64,000 nucleotides of DNA from an uncultured Lysobacteraceae bacterium (lineage in GTDB: Bacteria; Pseudomonadota; Gammaproteobacteria; Xanthomonadales; Xanthomonadaceae): contig CAKZGB010000014.1 in assembly GCA_936911875.1 (NCBI GenBank), positions 29,486 through 93,485 of the forward strand, in the 5' to 3' direction. Made by a program: the position numbers and the translations under genes. Below, piece by piece: positions 48,375-56,932 of the stretch. Below the pieces are notes generated by a model. That model was given only the letters and a program-made list of their open reading frames with translations. It had not been told where the DNA came from and searched no databases. Positions within the stretch are counted from its first letter, which is position 1. Every line of letters starts with the position of its first letter.

Positions 48375-50218
48375 GCCGACTCCTCCACTCGAACCTCACG
48401 GAACATACCGCTTTCCATGTGATAGAACAGATGGCAGTGATAGGCCCAGCGGCCGAGTGCATCCGCACGGACGCGATAGCTCCGTTTGGATCCCGGCGGC
48501 ATATCCACCGTATGCTTGCGCACCATGAAGTTGCCATCGGCGTCCTCGACATCGCTCCACAAGCCGTGCAAGTGGATCGGATGGCTCATCATCGTGTCGT
48601 TAACCAGCACAATGCGAACGCGCTCACCGTAGTTCAGCCGCAATGGCTCGGCCTGCGCAAACTTAACACCGTTAAACGACCAGGCAAACTTTTCCATATG
48701 CCCGGTCAGATGCAGTTCGATCTCGCGACTTGGCTCCCTGCCATCGGGATCCTCGAACAGTGATTTGAGCTGACTATAGGTGAGCACCTCACGATCGTTG
48801 CCGCGAAGGCCAATGCCCGGGTCGTCGAGCTTGTGTGTCGGCGACATGGTCTGCATGTCTACCAGCGGGTTATTGGTCTCCGACGCCGGATGCGAGACCA
48901 TTCCCGCCATGGCGCCCATCGCGCCCATTGCATGCCCCGCATGCTCCGACGTACCGGCCGCCGCTGGTGCTGCCGGCTCTACCGGTGCTGCCGGCTCTAC
49001 CGGCGCGCCATGCATGGAATGATCCCCGCCGGACATATCGTGATCGTGCCCCATGTCGGCCATCGACAACAGAGGTCGCGGATCGAGTTCCGGAATCGGC
49101 GCCCGCAACCCCGGCCTCACGGCCAAGGTCCCTGCAACATAACCGGTTCTGCCCGAGTCCTGTGCAAACACCGTGAATGCATCCTGTCCCGACGGTTCCA
49201 CCACCACATCGAACGTTTCTGCAGCCGCGATGCGGAACTCATCCACGGAGACCGGGTGAACATACTGACCATCAGCGGCCACCACAGTCATTTTCAGGCC
49301 GGGAATCCGAACATCAAAGTACGTCATTGCGGAGCCGTTGATGAAACGTAGAAGCACCTTCTCACCGGGAACAAAGGTCCCGTTCCAGTTGGCCAGAGTC
49401 GTACAGCCGTTCATCAGATAGGTGTAGGTATTCGCGTTAACGTCCGACAGGTCGGTTGGCGTCATCCGCATCTTGCCCCATGCCTTACGGTCATCCACGG
49501 TGTAGCCCAGGCCATCACGCTCGACGTCGCGAAAGAAGTCCGCAACCGTGCGCTTGCTGTAGTTGTCGTAGTCGGACCGCTTCTTCAGGCGACGCATCAG
49601 CTGCGCCGGATCCATGTCCGTCCAGTCCGACAGAAAGACGATGTGCTCCCGGTCAAATGAGAACGGATGGGGCTTGATCGGATCAATAATGATGGGGCCG
49701 TAAAGCCCGCCCTGCTCCTGATATCCCGAGTGACTGTGATACCAGTACGTGCCGGACTGATTCACTTCAAAGCGATAGTGATAGGATTCGCCGCGAGCGA
49801 TTCCGTCAAAGCTCAGACCCGGAACGCCATCCATGTTTGCCGGCAAGATGATGCCGTGCCAGTGAATCGATGTGTGATCGCCGTGAATGGAGCCGACCGG
49901 CAAGTCATTGCTGACACGCAAGTTCACCGTGTCGCCTTCCTTCCACCGAAGTACCGGAGAGGGCAACGAGTTGTTGACTGTAATTGCGGGGCGCGCAACA
50001 CCCGTGTAATTGACGATGGACTCGCCGATTGAAAGGCTGAACTCCGTTCCTTTCAGAACCGGCATCGCGCCGGAACCAAGGCTCGGCCGTGCGGCAGCGA
50101 GCAGGGACCGCGGCAGCATCGCGTCCGCAGCAGTGACTATCCCTGCACAGGCCAGACCCTGCACGAATCGCCGTCGAGACAGGTGGGTTGGTGTATCAGG
50201 ATATGGTTTGAATTTCAT
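48371..50218 (-). CDS. copA: Multicopper oxidase CopA (copper resistance system)
   Basis: Periplasmic cuprous oxidase. 615 residues. A Tat signal with SRRRFVQG at 14-21 fits export of a folded copper protein. Three cupredoxin domains follow, with copper ligands in SIHWHGIILP, YWYHSHSGYQEQ, HPIHLHGLW and YHCHLFYHMESGM (type 1, 2 and 3 sites). Between domains two and three is a Met/His-rich insert with GHDHDMSGGDHSMHG and GHAMGAMGAMAGM, likely for Cu(I) binding. An 18-bp tandem duplication encodes APVEPA twice there. Follows the PepSY-reductase gene after a 24-bp gap; overlaps copB. Confidence 0.96.
   Translation of the reverse strand: MKFKPYPDTPTHLSRRRFVQGLACAGIVTAADAMLPRSLLAAARPSLGSGAMPVLKGTEFSLSIGESIVNYTGVARPAITVNNSLPSPVLRWKEGDTVNLRVSNDLPVGSIHGDHTSIHWHGIILPANMDGVPGLSFDGIARGESYHYRFEVNQSGTYWYHSHSGYQEQGGLYGPIIIDPIKPHPFSFDREHIVFLSDWTDMDPAQLMRRLKKRSDYDNYSKRTVADFFRDVERDGLGYTVDDRKAWGKMRMTPTDLSDVNANTYTYLMNGCTTLANWNGTFVPGEKVLLRFINGSAMTYFDVRIPGLKMTVVAADGQYVHPVSVDEFRIAAAETFDVVVEPSGQDAFTVFAQDSGRTGYVAGTLAVRPGLRAPIPELDPRPLLSMADMGHDHDMSGGDHSMHGAPVEPAAPVEPAAPAAAGTSEHAGHAMGAMGAMAGMVSHPASETNNPLVDMQTMSPTHKLDDPGIGLRGNDREVLTYSQLKSLFEDPDGREPSREIELHLTGHMEKFAWSFNGVKFAQAEPLRLNYGERVRIVLVNDTMMSHPIHLHGLWSDVEDADGNFMVRKHTVDMPPGSKRSYRVRADALGRWAYHCHLFYHMESGMFREVRVEESA
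48966..49001 (+). repeat. 18-bp tandem duplication inside copA
   Basis: GGTGCTGCCGGCTCTACC occurs twice in direct succession (48966-48983 and 48984-49001). It encodes an Ala-Pro-Val-Glu-Pro-Ala hexapeptide repeat in the metal-rich linker of CopA, so copy number could vary in frame. Confidence 0.85.
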
Positions 50219-50242
50219 CAGCTAATGTCACCTTCAACGAAG

Positions 50243-52069
50243 TCAGACGAGAAAGTCGTCCTGGGAAAGTTGTGCATCGGAGATACCTGCACTCTGCAGG
50301 GTCATTCGGGCCTCCCGAATAAATCGGGGGCCACCGCACAGGTAATACTCACAACGATGGATATCCAGATTCTGCGATCGCAACAGGGCGAGCAGCTTGC
50401 GAATCTGTTTTGCCACCACCGGATCGGGCTCCTCCGCAGTAGGAACTGTCGGTAGATACGTGAACTTGCCACTACGATCCGCCAGGCTTAGGAATTCCTC
50501 ATGGAATGGCAACGGCTCTTTGCGATGACTGACTGACAGCATGAAGCAGTTGACCTCTGCGTTCCGGCCACACTGTTCGAGTGCCATGGCACGCAACGGA
50601 CCCATGCCCGCACCACTTCCGAGAAATACCTTCGGTGCGTCGGTAGGTTTCAATCTGAAGTTGCCGAAGGGACCGGTGAACTCGATAGCATCGCCGGGCC
50701 GGCGTGCGAACAGGTAAGACGATCCCTTGCCCGGTCGCGTTACTTTGCCATTGCCGGAACCGGGGCTCCAACGAACCAAAAGGCGAATCTCCCGATCACT
50801 GCGCAGCTTGACCTCTTCGCACAGTGAATACGAGCGGCGAACCGGCAGGCGATTGGAAATCGGCGACTTGAGATCGGAGTCCATCTCGCCGCCAACATCG
50901 TCAATGCCGCGCCACAGATCGCCCCGTTGACAGTCGAATTCGGGAACGGAAACCTGCACAAAACTGCCCGCCGGGTAATCTTCAGCCAGTGGCTCGTCCG
51001 GACGAATCGAAAGCTCACGCAAGTACGGTCCATACGATCGGACCGAGGAAACAACGCCTGTACGCACTGCCCACGCCTCGGACGAGGTACCCACTTCGAT
51101 ACACAGATCGCGCTTCACCGGCAGATTGCAGGCAAGACGATAACCCGAGCGGATCTCTTCTGCTGACAGCATGGCACGGTCCGCCGCAGTCGCCGGAATC
51201 TGCTGGTTGCGCACACGGACTGCGCAGAGCCCGCATGACTGACCGCCGCCGCAGTTCGAAGGCAGTTCAACCCCCGCTTGCCGCAGCCCGCTGAACACAT
51301 CCTCGCCTCTCGGGACAGGAACCTCCTTTAAAGCAAGCCCACTCGGATCAACCAATTTGACGCTGTGCTTGCGCAGGAAACGAGACGGCACAAAGTCGGC
51401 GAACCTGAAGCTTGCAAACAGCAGCCAGAAACCGAACAGGGAAAGCATCAGACTGCTAAGCCCACTGGCCACTATTAGCGGATTATTGAAGTTCACACGG
51501 TTCGTGTAGTCCATGATGTGGAACATCCAGGCCAGGTCAAACAACCGCCATGATTTGTTCCGCATCTCGACGAGCTCGCCGGTATCGGCCGCGACGTAGA
51601 CTGTCGTATCGTTCTCGTCGTTAAAGTCGACGCGCCAGAGTTTCCCGTCAAAATCACGAGCCTCGCCTGTGTGATCCAGCAATCGAGGTGATGCCGCCAC
51701 TCCATTGCCCGCATAGTAGCTCTTGGCGAGTCTCGATATCTGCGGGGAATCAAGGACGATTCGCTCCATCGTGCGCGCATCGACAATGTCATTGCCGTGC
51801 GGCGAGGTCAGGTGGAATACAGGGCGGCCGAGCAGCCACCCGGAGCGGATTGCCGTTACGTCAGCAGGAGCGTCAGCAAAGAGCGCGTCGTAATCTGCCG
51901 CACTTTCGGTCCACTGCTGCCCCTCAACCACCTTCGCCCTGGTGTTCTTGGCGTCAACCAAGTCCGGATCCAGCAGGCTCATTGTCAGCCCGCTTGCCAG
52001 CCAGAGCACGAATTGGATCCCAATGATGAGACCGAGCCACTTGTGTAACTTTCGGAATAACGGCGTCAT
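50243..52069 (-). CDS. PepSY membrane protein fused to an NqrF-like 2Fe-2S/FAD/NADH reductase
   Basis: 608 residues in two parts. Residues 1-225: membrane helix 1 (about 12-33) preceded by HKW (His9), a periplasmic PepSY-like region with many charged residues, HIMDY (His184), and helix 2 (about 200-222). Residues 235-608: a ferredoxin domain with Cys273, Cys279, Cys282 and Cys314, an FAD-binding domain with RRSYSL at 411-416, and an NAD-binding domain with GSGAGMGPLRAM at 484-495 and YYLCGGPRF near the end. The last part matches the NqrF reductase order. PepSY_TM proteins such as FoxB are heme-containing periplasmic metal reductases, so electrons may pass from NADH through FAD and 2Fe-2S to heme and then to a periplasmic metal. 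It overlaps the upstream PepSY gene by four bases and precedes copA. Substrate (Cu or Fe) is not proven. Confidence 0.85.
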   Translation of the reverse strand: MTPLFRKLHKWLGLIIGIQFVLWLASGLTMSLLDPDLVDAKNTRAKVVEGQQWTESAADYDALFADAPADVTAIRSGWLLGRPVFHLTSPHGNDIVDARTMERIVLDSPQISRLAKSYYAGNGVAASPRLLDHTGEARDFDGKLWRVDFNDENDTTVYVAADTGELVEMRNKSWRLFDLAWMFHIMDYTNRVNFNNPLIVASGLSSLMLSLFGFWLLFASFRFADFVPSRFLRKHSVKLVDPSGLALKEVPVPRGEDVFSGLRQAGVELPSNCGGGQSCGLCAVRVRNQQIPATAADRAMLSAEEIRSGYRLACNLPVKRDLCIEVGTSSEAWAVRTGVVSSVRSYGPYLRELSIRPDEPLAEDYPAGSFVQVSVPEFDCQRGDLWRGIDDVGGEMDSDLKSPISNRLPVRRSYSLCEEVKLRSDREIRLLVRWSPGSGNGKVTRPGKGSSYLFARRPGDAIEFTGPFGNFRLKPTDAPKVFLGSGAGMGPLRAMALEQCGRNAEVNCFMLSVSHRKEPLPFHEEFLSLADRSGKFTYLPTVPTAEEPDPVVAKQIRKLLALLRSQNLDIHRCEYYLCGGPRFIREARMTLQSAGISDAQLSQDDFLV

Positions 52070-52767
52070 TTGGTCGCCCTCTTATGAAAGCTGTAGAGCA
52101 GCAGCCAAATGCCGGAGAGCGCCATCAGCAGCGACATGACAATTGCAATCCGCAGCAACGGGTTGTGTACGTCCTCTCGGCTCTCGTAATCCATAATGTG
52201 GAGCATCCACACGAAATCGAAAATCCGCCACAGGGTGTGGCGCCTAGCCACGACCTTGCCTGTCGACGGTGAAACATAGAATGTGGTCCGACCCATATCA
52301 TCGAATCGGACTGCCCACAGCGGCACAGGACGAGTTGCCACCTCCTGCGGGGCTTTCGTAATCCAGTCGGTCGAGACCGCTTTGCCCGAACCGATATATG
52401 CGGCACTTGCAATTCGCGTCGCCATATCCCGGCCAATCGGCGTCAACACCTTACCGGACTCAAGATCGATGAGCCCGCTTTGGCTGCCACCGACCGCTCT
52501 GACTACGGCGTGACCGTCTAGCGTGGAGAATTCCACTGACTTGGCATCGGGGAAGTGCTGTGCCATTGCCTTAATGGCATTGGCCCGCCCGGCGGATGAG
52601 AACTTGAGCGGATCGGAGTGTGCGTGTTCCAGATGGTCACCATGAATGATCTCCAGCGGAACGATCGTCATATAGGCGCCGCTAATGAACCACAGCAGTG
52701 CCTGGACCCCGACAATCAGGGCCAACCACTTATGGATCGTGCGCGCGACAACGGACTTGTTTGCCAT
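52066..52767 (-). CDS. PepSY-domain inner membrane protein (two-helix form)
   Basis: 233 residues with the same layout as the N-terminal part of the next gene: HKW (His12) before helix 1 (WLALIVGVQALLWFISG), a His-rich segment IHGDHLEHAH at about 41-50 on the periplasmic side, a PepSY-like region, HIMDY with His190, then helix 2 (LLRIAIVMSLLMALSGIWLL) and a short basic tail. The His before helix 1 and the His before helix 2 are candidate heme ligands. It has no reductase domain. Translationally coupled to the fused reductase (ATGA), so the two may form a heteromeric four-helix core. It follows the TonB receptor gene by 58 bases. Confidence 0.82.
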   Translation of the reverse strand: MANKSVVARTIHKWLALIVGVQALLWFISGAYMTIVPLEIIHGDHLEHAHSDPLKFSSAGRANAIKAMAQHFPDAKSVEFSTLDGHAVVRAVGGSQSGLIDLESGKVLTPIGRDMATRIASAAYIGSGKAVSTDWITKAPQEVATRPVPLWAVRFDDMGRTTFYVSPSTGKVVARRHTLWRIFDFVWMLHIMDYESREDVHNPLLRIAIVMSLLMALSGIWLLLYSFHKRATK

Positions 52768-52790
52768 TTGCTAATCTCGACAGGTAGCGA

Positions 52791-52814
52791 GAGGGCTGCC
52801 ATAGGACAGCCCTC
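52791..52814 (-). other. Intercistronic hairpin between the TonB receptor and PepSY genes
   Basis: A perfect 8-bp stem, GAGGGCTG with CAGCCCTC, has an 8-base loop. No T-run follows on either strand, so it is not a standard terminator. A hairpin here could stabilise or process the operon mRNA. Confidence 0.5.
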
Positions 52815-52825
52815 CCCCCAGGTAC

Positions 52826-55552
52826 TTAGAAACGGTAGTTAACCGACACGTACCAGCGGCGTCCCATGAGGTCATACGTCATGGTGTCCGTATTGCCATC
52901 GGTGTAGCTCTGGATATACGGCGCCTTTTTGTCCCACAGATTGTCCACGCCAAACGCAATATCCGTTGAACCGGTCGGCGACAGCTTGAACTGTGCATTG
53001 TGGTACGCGAGTGCAGGCGCATGATCCCCGATATCGCCGGGTGCTGCGTTGATGTCATCTGCGCGGCCGATAAACTGCACACCGTAGGTGAAAGCAAACG
53101 GACGGCGCTTCAGAGTCAGCGAAGTATAGCTGCGCAGATGTGCAAAGCTGCCGCGTCCGCCGGTAATCTTACCCGCGTACTCGATCTTGTCTGCACCATC
53201 AAACGGAGTCACGTCGTATCGAATTAGACGCGACACATCCACGTTAAGAATGGAATTCCAGGAGCCGAACTTACGCTCGTAAATGGCACCGATATCAAAA
53301 CCGGAAACGCTTTCGGTAGCGGCATTCACGGGCTGCGAGGACAGGAAATCGACCTCGCCCGTCAGCTTGTTGCGTGTAAAGCTCGACGGTGAGCAGAACT
53401 CATGGGCCATGTTCGGCGTGTTGTAGCAGATAGATAGCTTAGTCGAGCCGTCGACACGCTGGATCGCATTGTCGATTTCCATGCGGAAGTAGTCGCCCGT
53501 CAGCGTCAGGCCGCGGATGAACTGGGGAGTCCATACAAAGCCAACCGTGGTGGAGGTAGCGTCTTCGGGGTCCAGATTCTGGTTGCCGCCGGTGGTCGTC
53601 AGGATGGTATTACCCAATTGGCGGTAATTGGTGGGCAGACCCGAGGCACGGCAATTCTGGTAGACCACTGAATCCGACGGCTTGCTGCTCCAGCTGTTAC
53701 AGGGATCGGTCGTCGTGAGATTGCCTTCGGAGACACCGCCAAACAGTTCCGGAATGTTCGGAACACGGAAACCGGTCGAGCGGTTGGCGCGAATCTTGAA
53801 TGCATCTACCACTTGCCAGTCCAAGCCAACCTTGTAGTTGGTATCACTGCCGAACAGGTCATAGGTGGAATAGCGGAAGGCCGAGTTCAACGTCAGCGAT
53901 TTGGCGAGCGGAGCATTACGCAACAGGGGAACCGACAATTCCGCGAATGCTTCCTTGGCAGTGTACTCACCTGCAATGCGATCCTGCTGATTGGTATTGG
54001 CAATACCCGCAACGGTCAGCGGATCGGGATTGCGCCAACCGCGCTCCTGGCGAATCTCTACACCCGATGCCAGACCGATATCCCCTGCGCCCCAAGTGAA
54101 GAGCGGACCCGCAATTGAAGCAGTGAAGCTCTTTTGCTCGTTACCGCCATCGTCACGGGTATCGAACAGGATGTAGTCCAGCACTTCCTGCGTGACGTCG
54201 CCGTATCCGAGATAGTCAGCGCAGGGAATTGCAGCGCCGGGAGCAGTCGAACAGCGCGAGCGGTCGATCGTCGCATCCACACGGTCCAGATTTGCGACAT
54301 TGGTGGAGCCGTCAATGCCCGTGTTGCGTCCCCAGTTCAGAGCCGTAGTCCAGTCCCAGCGATTATTGATTGTTCCCTGCAGCCCTGCGACGGCACGAAA
54401 GGTATTCGTCTTCTGGTAGAAGGTTCGCGTACCGGCTTCCTCCAGGCGACGGCGCTGCAACAGCACGTTCTGACCGGTTGGGTTGGTCGGGTGGCTCGCG
54501 GCGAAATTCATCGGCCGATAGACACCGAGCGCACCCGGCGTGGCCAACTGGTTGGAGTCACGGTGCGTGTACATCAGCTCCGTGAAAGCGCGCAGATTAT
54601 CCGACAGATTGCGGTCGGCAAACACGGCAAGGCTGGCGCGCTGAATCGGATTGACGGCGTTTAACGTCGGATTGCCGTTGTAGTTGTGCTTGGCCGCAGA
54701 GTACGGCTCGTAAAAATTGCCGTTGCCGCCAAGAACCTGATTGAAGTTGATGCGACTGCCGTCGGCCAGCACCGCGCGACCGCCGATCGTTGTGGAACTA
54801 CCCGAACAAACGAGTGTGCCGTTTGACTCTACCAAACCGCAGGGGGCGCGGCTGGCCAGATTGATGGCGCCTGATTTGGTCAGCTCCATGGCGACCATAA
54901 CGGAACCGGAGTCGCCGGCACGGCCATATGTCGCACTGACCGATGCATCGGAACCGTCCCCTTTAGCCGTTTGACCGTAGCGAATCGAAGCCTCTCCGCC
55001 GTCGAACCCTTGCCGTGTGATGATGTTGACCACACCGGCCACCGCATCGGCACCATAGATCGCAGAAGCGCCGTCCTTCAGGACTTCGATGCGCTCGATG
55101 ATTCCGACCGGAATGGTGTTGAGGTCTACCGAACTGTTGGCACCCGTACCCCCGCTTACGATGCGTCGTCCGTTCAACAGCACGAGCGTGCGGTTGGCGC
55201 CTAGGCCACGTAGATTTACTTGGGTAGTACCGTAGCCGTTATCGGCCCAGTAAGCATTGCCCTGGTTTCCTGCATAACCCGCTGAGGCCGGCAAACGCTG
55301 AAGCAGTGACTCTGTCGAAGTTGCGCCACTGGCCTTGATCGCATCTGAGTTGATGACGGTTACCGGGCCGACGCCGGAAATCTGCTTGCCGCGCAGAAAG
55401 GAACCGGTAACCAGGACCTTGAATTTGGTCTTAGGTGCGTCGGCATCGGTCGTGGCCGTATCGGCCCCGGCCGACTGGGCGGCTGCAGTGGCAGCAAACG
55501 TCATTCCCAGCGCTACGGCACAAGCGCTGAACAGCATGGATCTTTTAAACAT
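52826..55552 (-). CDS. TonB-dependent outer membrane receptor
   Basis: 908 residues from MFKRSMLFSACAVALG at 55552 with GGAG about 10 bases upstream. Signal peptide to about residue 25 (AAAQ), then a possible TonB box near KFKVLVTGS, the plug domain (GVGPVTVINSDAIKASG, LRGLGANRTLVLLNGRRI) and a 22-strand barrel ending in YVSVNYRF. The plug LNGRR and DGASAIYGADAVAGVVNI stretches are typical of the large carbohydrate/peptide/metal-chelate receptors with long loops. The substrate is unknown. Its place at the front of a copper operon suggests a copper or metal-chelate ligand. Confidence 0.92.
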   Translation of the reverse strand: MFKRSMLFSACAVALGMTFAATAAAQSAGADTATTDADAPKTKFKVLVTGSFLRGKQISGVGPVTVINSDAIKASGATSTESLLQRLPASAGYAGNQGNAYWADNGYGTTQVNLRGLGANRTLVLLNGRRIVSGGTGANSSVDLNTIPVGIIERIEVLKDGASAIYGADAVAGVVNIITRQGFDGGEASIRYGQTAKGDGSDASVSATYGRAGDSGSVMVAMELTKSGAINLASRAPCGLVESNGTLVCSGSSTTIGGRAVLADGSRINFNQVLGGNGNFYEPYSAAKHNYNGNPTLNAVNPIQRASLAVFADRNLSDNLRAFTELMYTHRDSNQLATPGALGVYRPMNFAASHPTNPTGQNVLLQRRRLEEAGTRTFYQKTNTFRAVAGLQGTINNRWDWTTALNWGRNTGIDGSTNVANLDRVDATIDRSRCSTAPGAAIPCADYLGYGDVTQEVLDYILFDTRDDGGNEQKSFTASIAGPLFTWGAGDIGLASGVEIRQERGWRNPDPLTVAGIANTNQQDRIAGEYTAKEAFAELSVPLLRNAPLAKSLTLNSAFRYSTYDLFGSDTNYKVGLDWQVVDAFKIRANRSTGFRVPNIPELFGGVSEGNLTTTDPCNSWSSKPSDSVVYQNCRASGLPTNYRQLGNTILTTTGGNQNLDPEDATSTTVGFVWTPQFIRGLTLTGDYFRMEIDNAIQRVDGSTKLSICYNTPNMAHEFCSPSSFTRNKLTGEVDFLSSQPVNAATESVSGFDIGAIYERKFGSWNSILNVDVSRLIRYDVTPFDGADKIEYAGKITGGRGSFAHLRSYTSLTLKRRPFAFTYGVQFIGRADDINAAPGDIGDHAPALAYHNAQFKLSPTGSTDIAFGVDNLWDKKAPYIQSYTDGNTDTMTYDLMGRRWYVSVNYRF

Positions 55553-55633
55553 CACGTTATCTCCGGTACGCCATTGCAAAAAACGGCGCTTATCGAATTT
55601 CAATACAAACTAATGCGAGTGAAACCCGCAGCG

Positions 55634-56101
55634 TTAGGCTCGATGGAGATACAGGATGGGCGGTCTAAATGGCGGATGCCATTCCTTGCTGGGAATGCTG
55701 CCGTACCGCAGCACGGGCGGGGCTGAATGTTGCGGTTCCGACGCCGTTGTGACAGCGAGCGTCACCGGCATTGCCAGACCCAGATTGATAATGCAGTTGC
55801 ATGCGCCGGCAGAGCAGCTGCAGTCCTTGTCGCCGTGGGGAGACGAAGCATCGCCGTCGGCGTTTGCGGCACAGCCGGACATGTGATCGCTGGCATCGTC
55901 ATGGCCGGCGATCGCCGTGGTTTGCTCGGCGACCATTCGATGATGACCGGCGGAAACCGGAGCGGAAACCGGAGCGGAAACCGTCTCGGATACTACGACA
56001 GCTGATTTGCCGTTTGATTCCGCCAGGTAGCCGGCGGCAACACTTTCACCGACGAAGAGTGTCAGTGTAGCGAGCCACAGCAGTAGAACGACGGAACGCA
56101 T
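55634..56101 (-). CDS. CopL-like secreted Cys/His-rich protein
   Basis: 155 residues from the ATG at 56101 (an upstream in-frame TTG exists). A signal peptide or anchor (MRSVVLLLWLATLTLFVGES) is followed by a PVSA repeat, then His and Cys clusters: GHH, GHDD, SDHMSGC, and DCSCSAGACNC at about 93-103. The C-terminal third has no metal motif. Size, Cys/His pattern and position ahead of cop genes resemble CopL of the Xanthomonas copLAB operon, where CopL is needed for copper-induced expression. Sequence resemblance is limited to the pattern, so the call is moderate. First gene of the proposed copper operon, 82 bp before the TonB receptor. Confidence 0.62.
   Translation of the reverse strand: MRSVVLLLWLATLTLFVGESVAAGYLAESNGKSAVVVSETVSAPVSAPVSAGHHRMVAEQTTAIAGHDDASDHMSGCAANADGDASSPHGDKDCSCSAGACNCIINLGLAMPVTLAVTTASEPQHSAPPVLRYGSIPSKEWHPPFRPPILYLHRA
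55951..55983 (+). repeat. 12-bp tandem repeat in the CopL-like gene
   Basis: CGGAAACCGGAG is repeated at 55951, 55963 and (partly) 55975. It encodes the Val-Ser-Ala-Pro repeat between the signal peptide and the metal-rich region. Confidence 0.85.
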
Positions 56102-56142
56102 CAGTGCAAGGAGCAGTATTTGGCGGAGTTGAACTACTAGAG

Positions 56143-56167
56143 AGCCATAGGCCCACGGGCTTGTCAA
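56143..56167 (-). promoter_or_regulatory. Candidate promoter start of the copper operon
   Basis: A perfect -35 hexamer TTGACA (56167 to 56162) is followed by a spacer with the short dyad GCCC-gt-GGGC (56160-56151). A good -10 is missing at 17 bases; CTCTAG occurs after 19. Long spacers and a dyad are features of MerR-type copper promoters, but the match is weak. An AT-rich imperfect inverted repeat (ATCGG...CCGAT, 56173-56202) lies just upstream. Confidence 0.3.
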
Positions 56168-56202
56168 TTACCCATCGGCAAAAAATTGTTTTTTTTTACC
56201 GA

Positions 56203-56430
56203 TTAGTGATGCCCGCGGACAAAAAAGAACAGACTCGCATCCACATCTCGGCTCAGATCACTCGGCCGAAAGTTGTAGCCCTTGTTACCGTGGGGATCTA
56301 TAGGACTGTGAAACGGTCTATAGGCCGAGAGTGAGTCTTCATTGATTTCGTGCTGCGTGTTGCTCAACTTGCGCGCGGTCGCTTCCGCCGGATTGGCAAA
56401 CTCCGTGGCGATCCATTGTTTCGTGTTCAT
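56203..56430 (-). CDS. Hypothetical small protein
   Basis: 75 residues beginning MNTKQWIATEFANPAEATAR, not recognised. The composition is charged and ordinary, with no membrane segment or Cys, and a weak AAAGG lies about 9 bases before the ATG. It stands alone between rnpB and the copper operon on the same strand. It could be a real small protein or chance; the stretch 56102-56530 holds nothing else clear. Confidence 0.35.
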   Translation of the reverse strand: MNTKQWIATEFANPAEATARKLSNTQHEINEDSLSAYRPFHSPIDPHGNKGYNFRPSDLSRDVDASLFFFVRGHH

Positions 56431-56530
56431 GCGGGTAGCCTTTCTTGCAATGCCGTGGAGACGTCCTCCACGCGCTCAATTTGCGCCTGAATCAGGGCCT
56501 GCAAAAGTGCCGGATGGCACCATGACGAAA

Positions 56531-56889
56531 GAGAGGGAGTCGGCCGATAAGCCGGGTTCTGTCGTGGACAATCATTCCTCTAGGCGCCACGTCGCCGTGG
56601 CGCTCAAGCAACCTACCCGGTGACGCCCGCGGGCCGCGGTTAATGTCACCCTATTTGGTCTTGCTCCCGATGGGGTTTGCCGTGCCGGTCCGTTACCGGA
56701 CTCGCGGTGCGCTCTTACCGCACCATTTCACCCTTACCACGCACCCAAAGGGCCGTTCGGCGGTATCTTTCTGTTGCACTTTCCGTCGACTCGCGCCGCC
56801 CAGGCGTTACCTGGCATCGTGCCCTATGGAGCCCGGACTTTCCTCGCCGATGTTGCCATCGCCGCGATTGCCTGGCCGACTCCCGTGCT
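56531..56889 (-). ncRNA. rnpB: RNase P RNA (class A)
   Basis: Catalytic RNA that removes tRNA 5' leaders. On the minus strand the 5' end GGGAGTCGGCC pairs with the 3' end GGCCGACTCCC. The universal 5' P4 motif GAGGAAAGTCCGGGCTCC (around 56856-56839) and the 3' motif ACAGAACCCGGCTTAT (around 56570-56555) are both present. Conserved core segments such as AGGGTGAAATGGTGCGGTAAG lie in between (in part). Length about 359 is normal. The ends are approximate. Confidence 0.95.
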
Positions 56890-56932
56890 CATTTTCGCAC
56901 ATGCACACGCGCGCCGCGCGGAAAGCGCCGAT

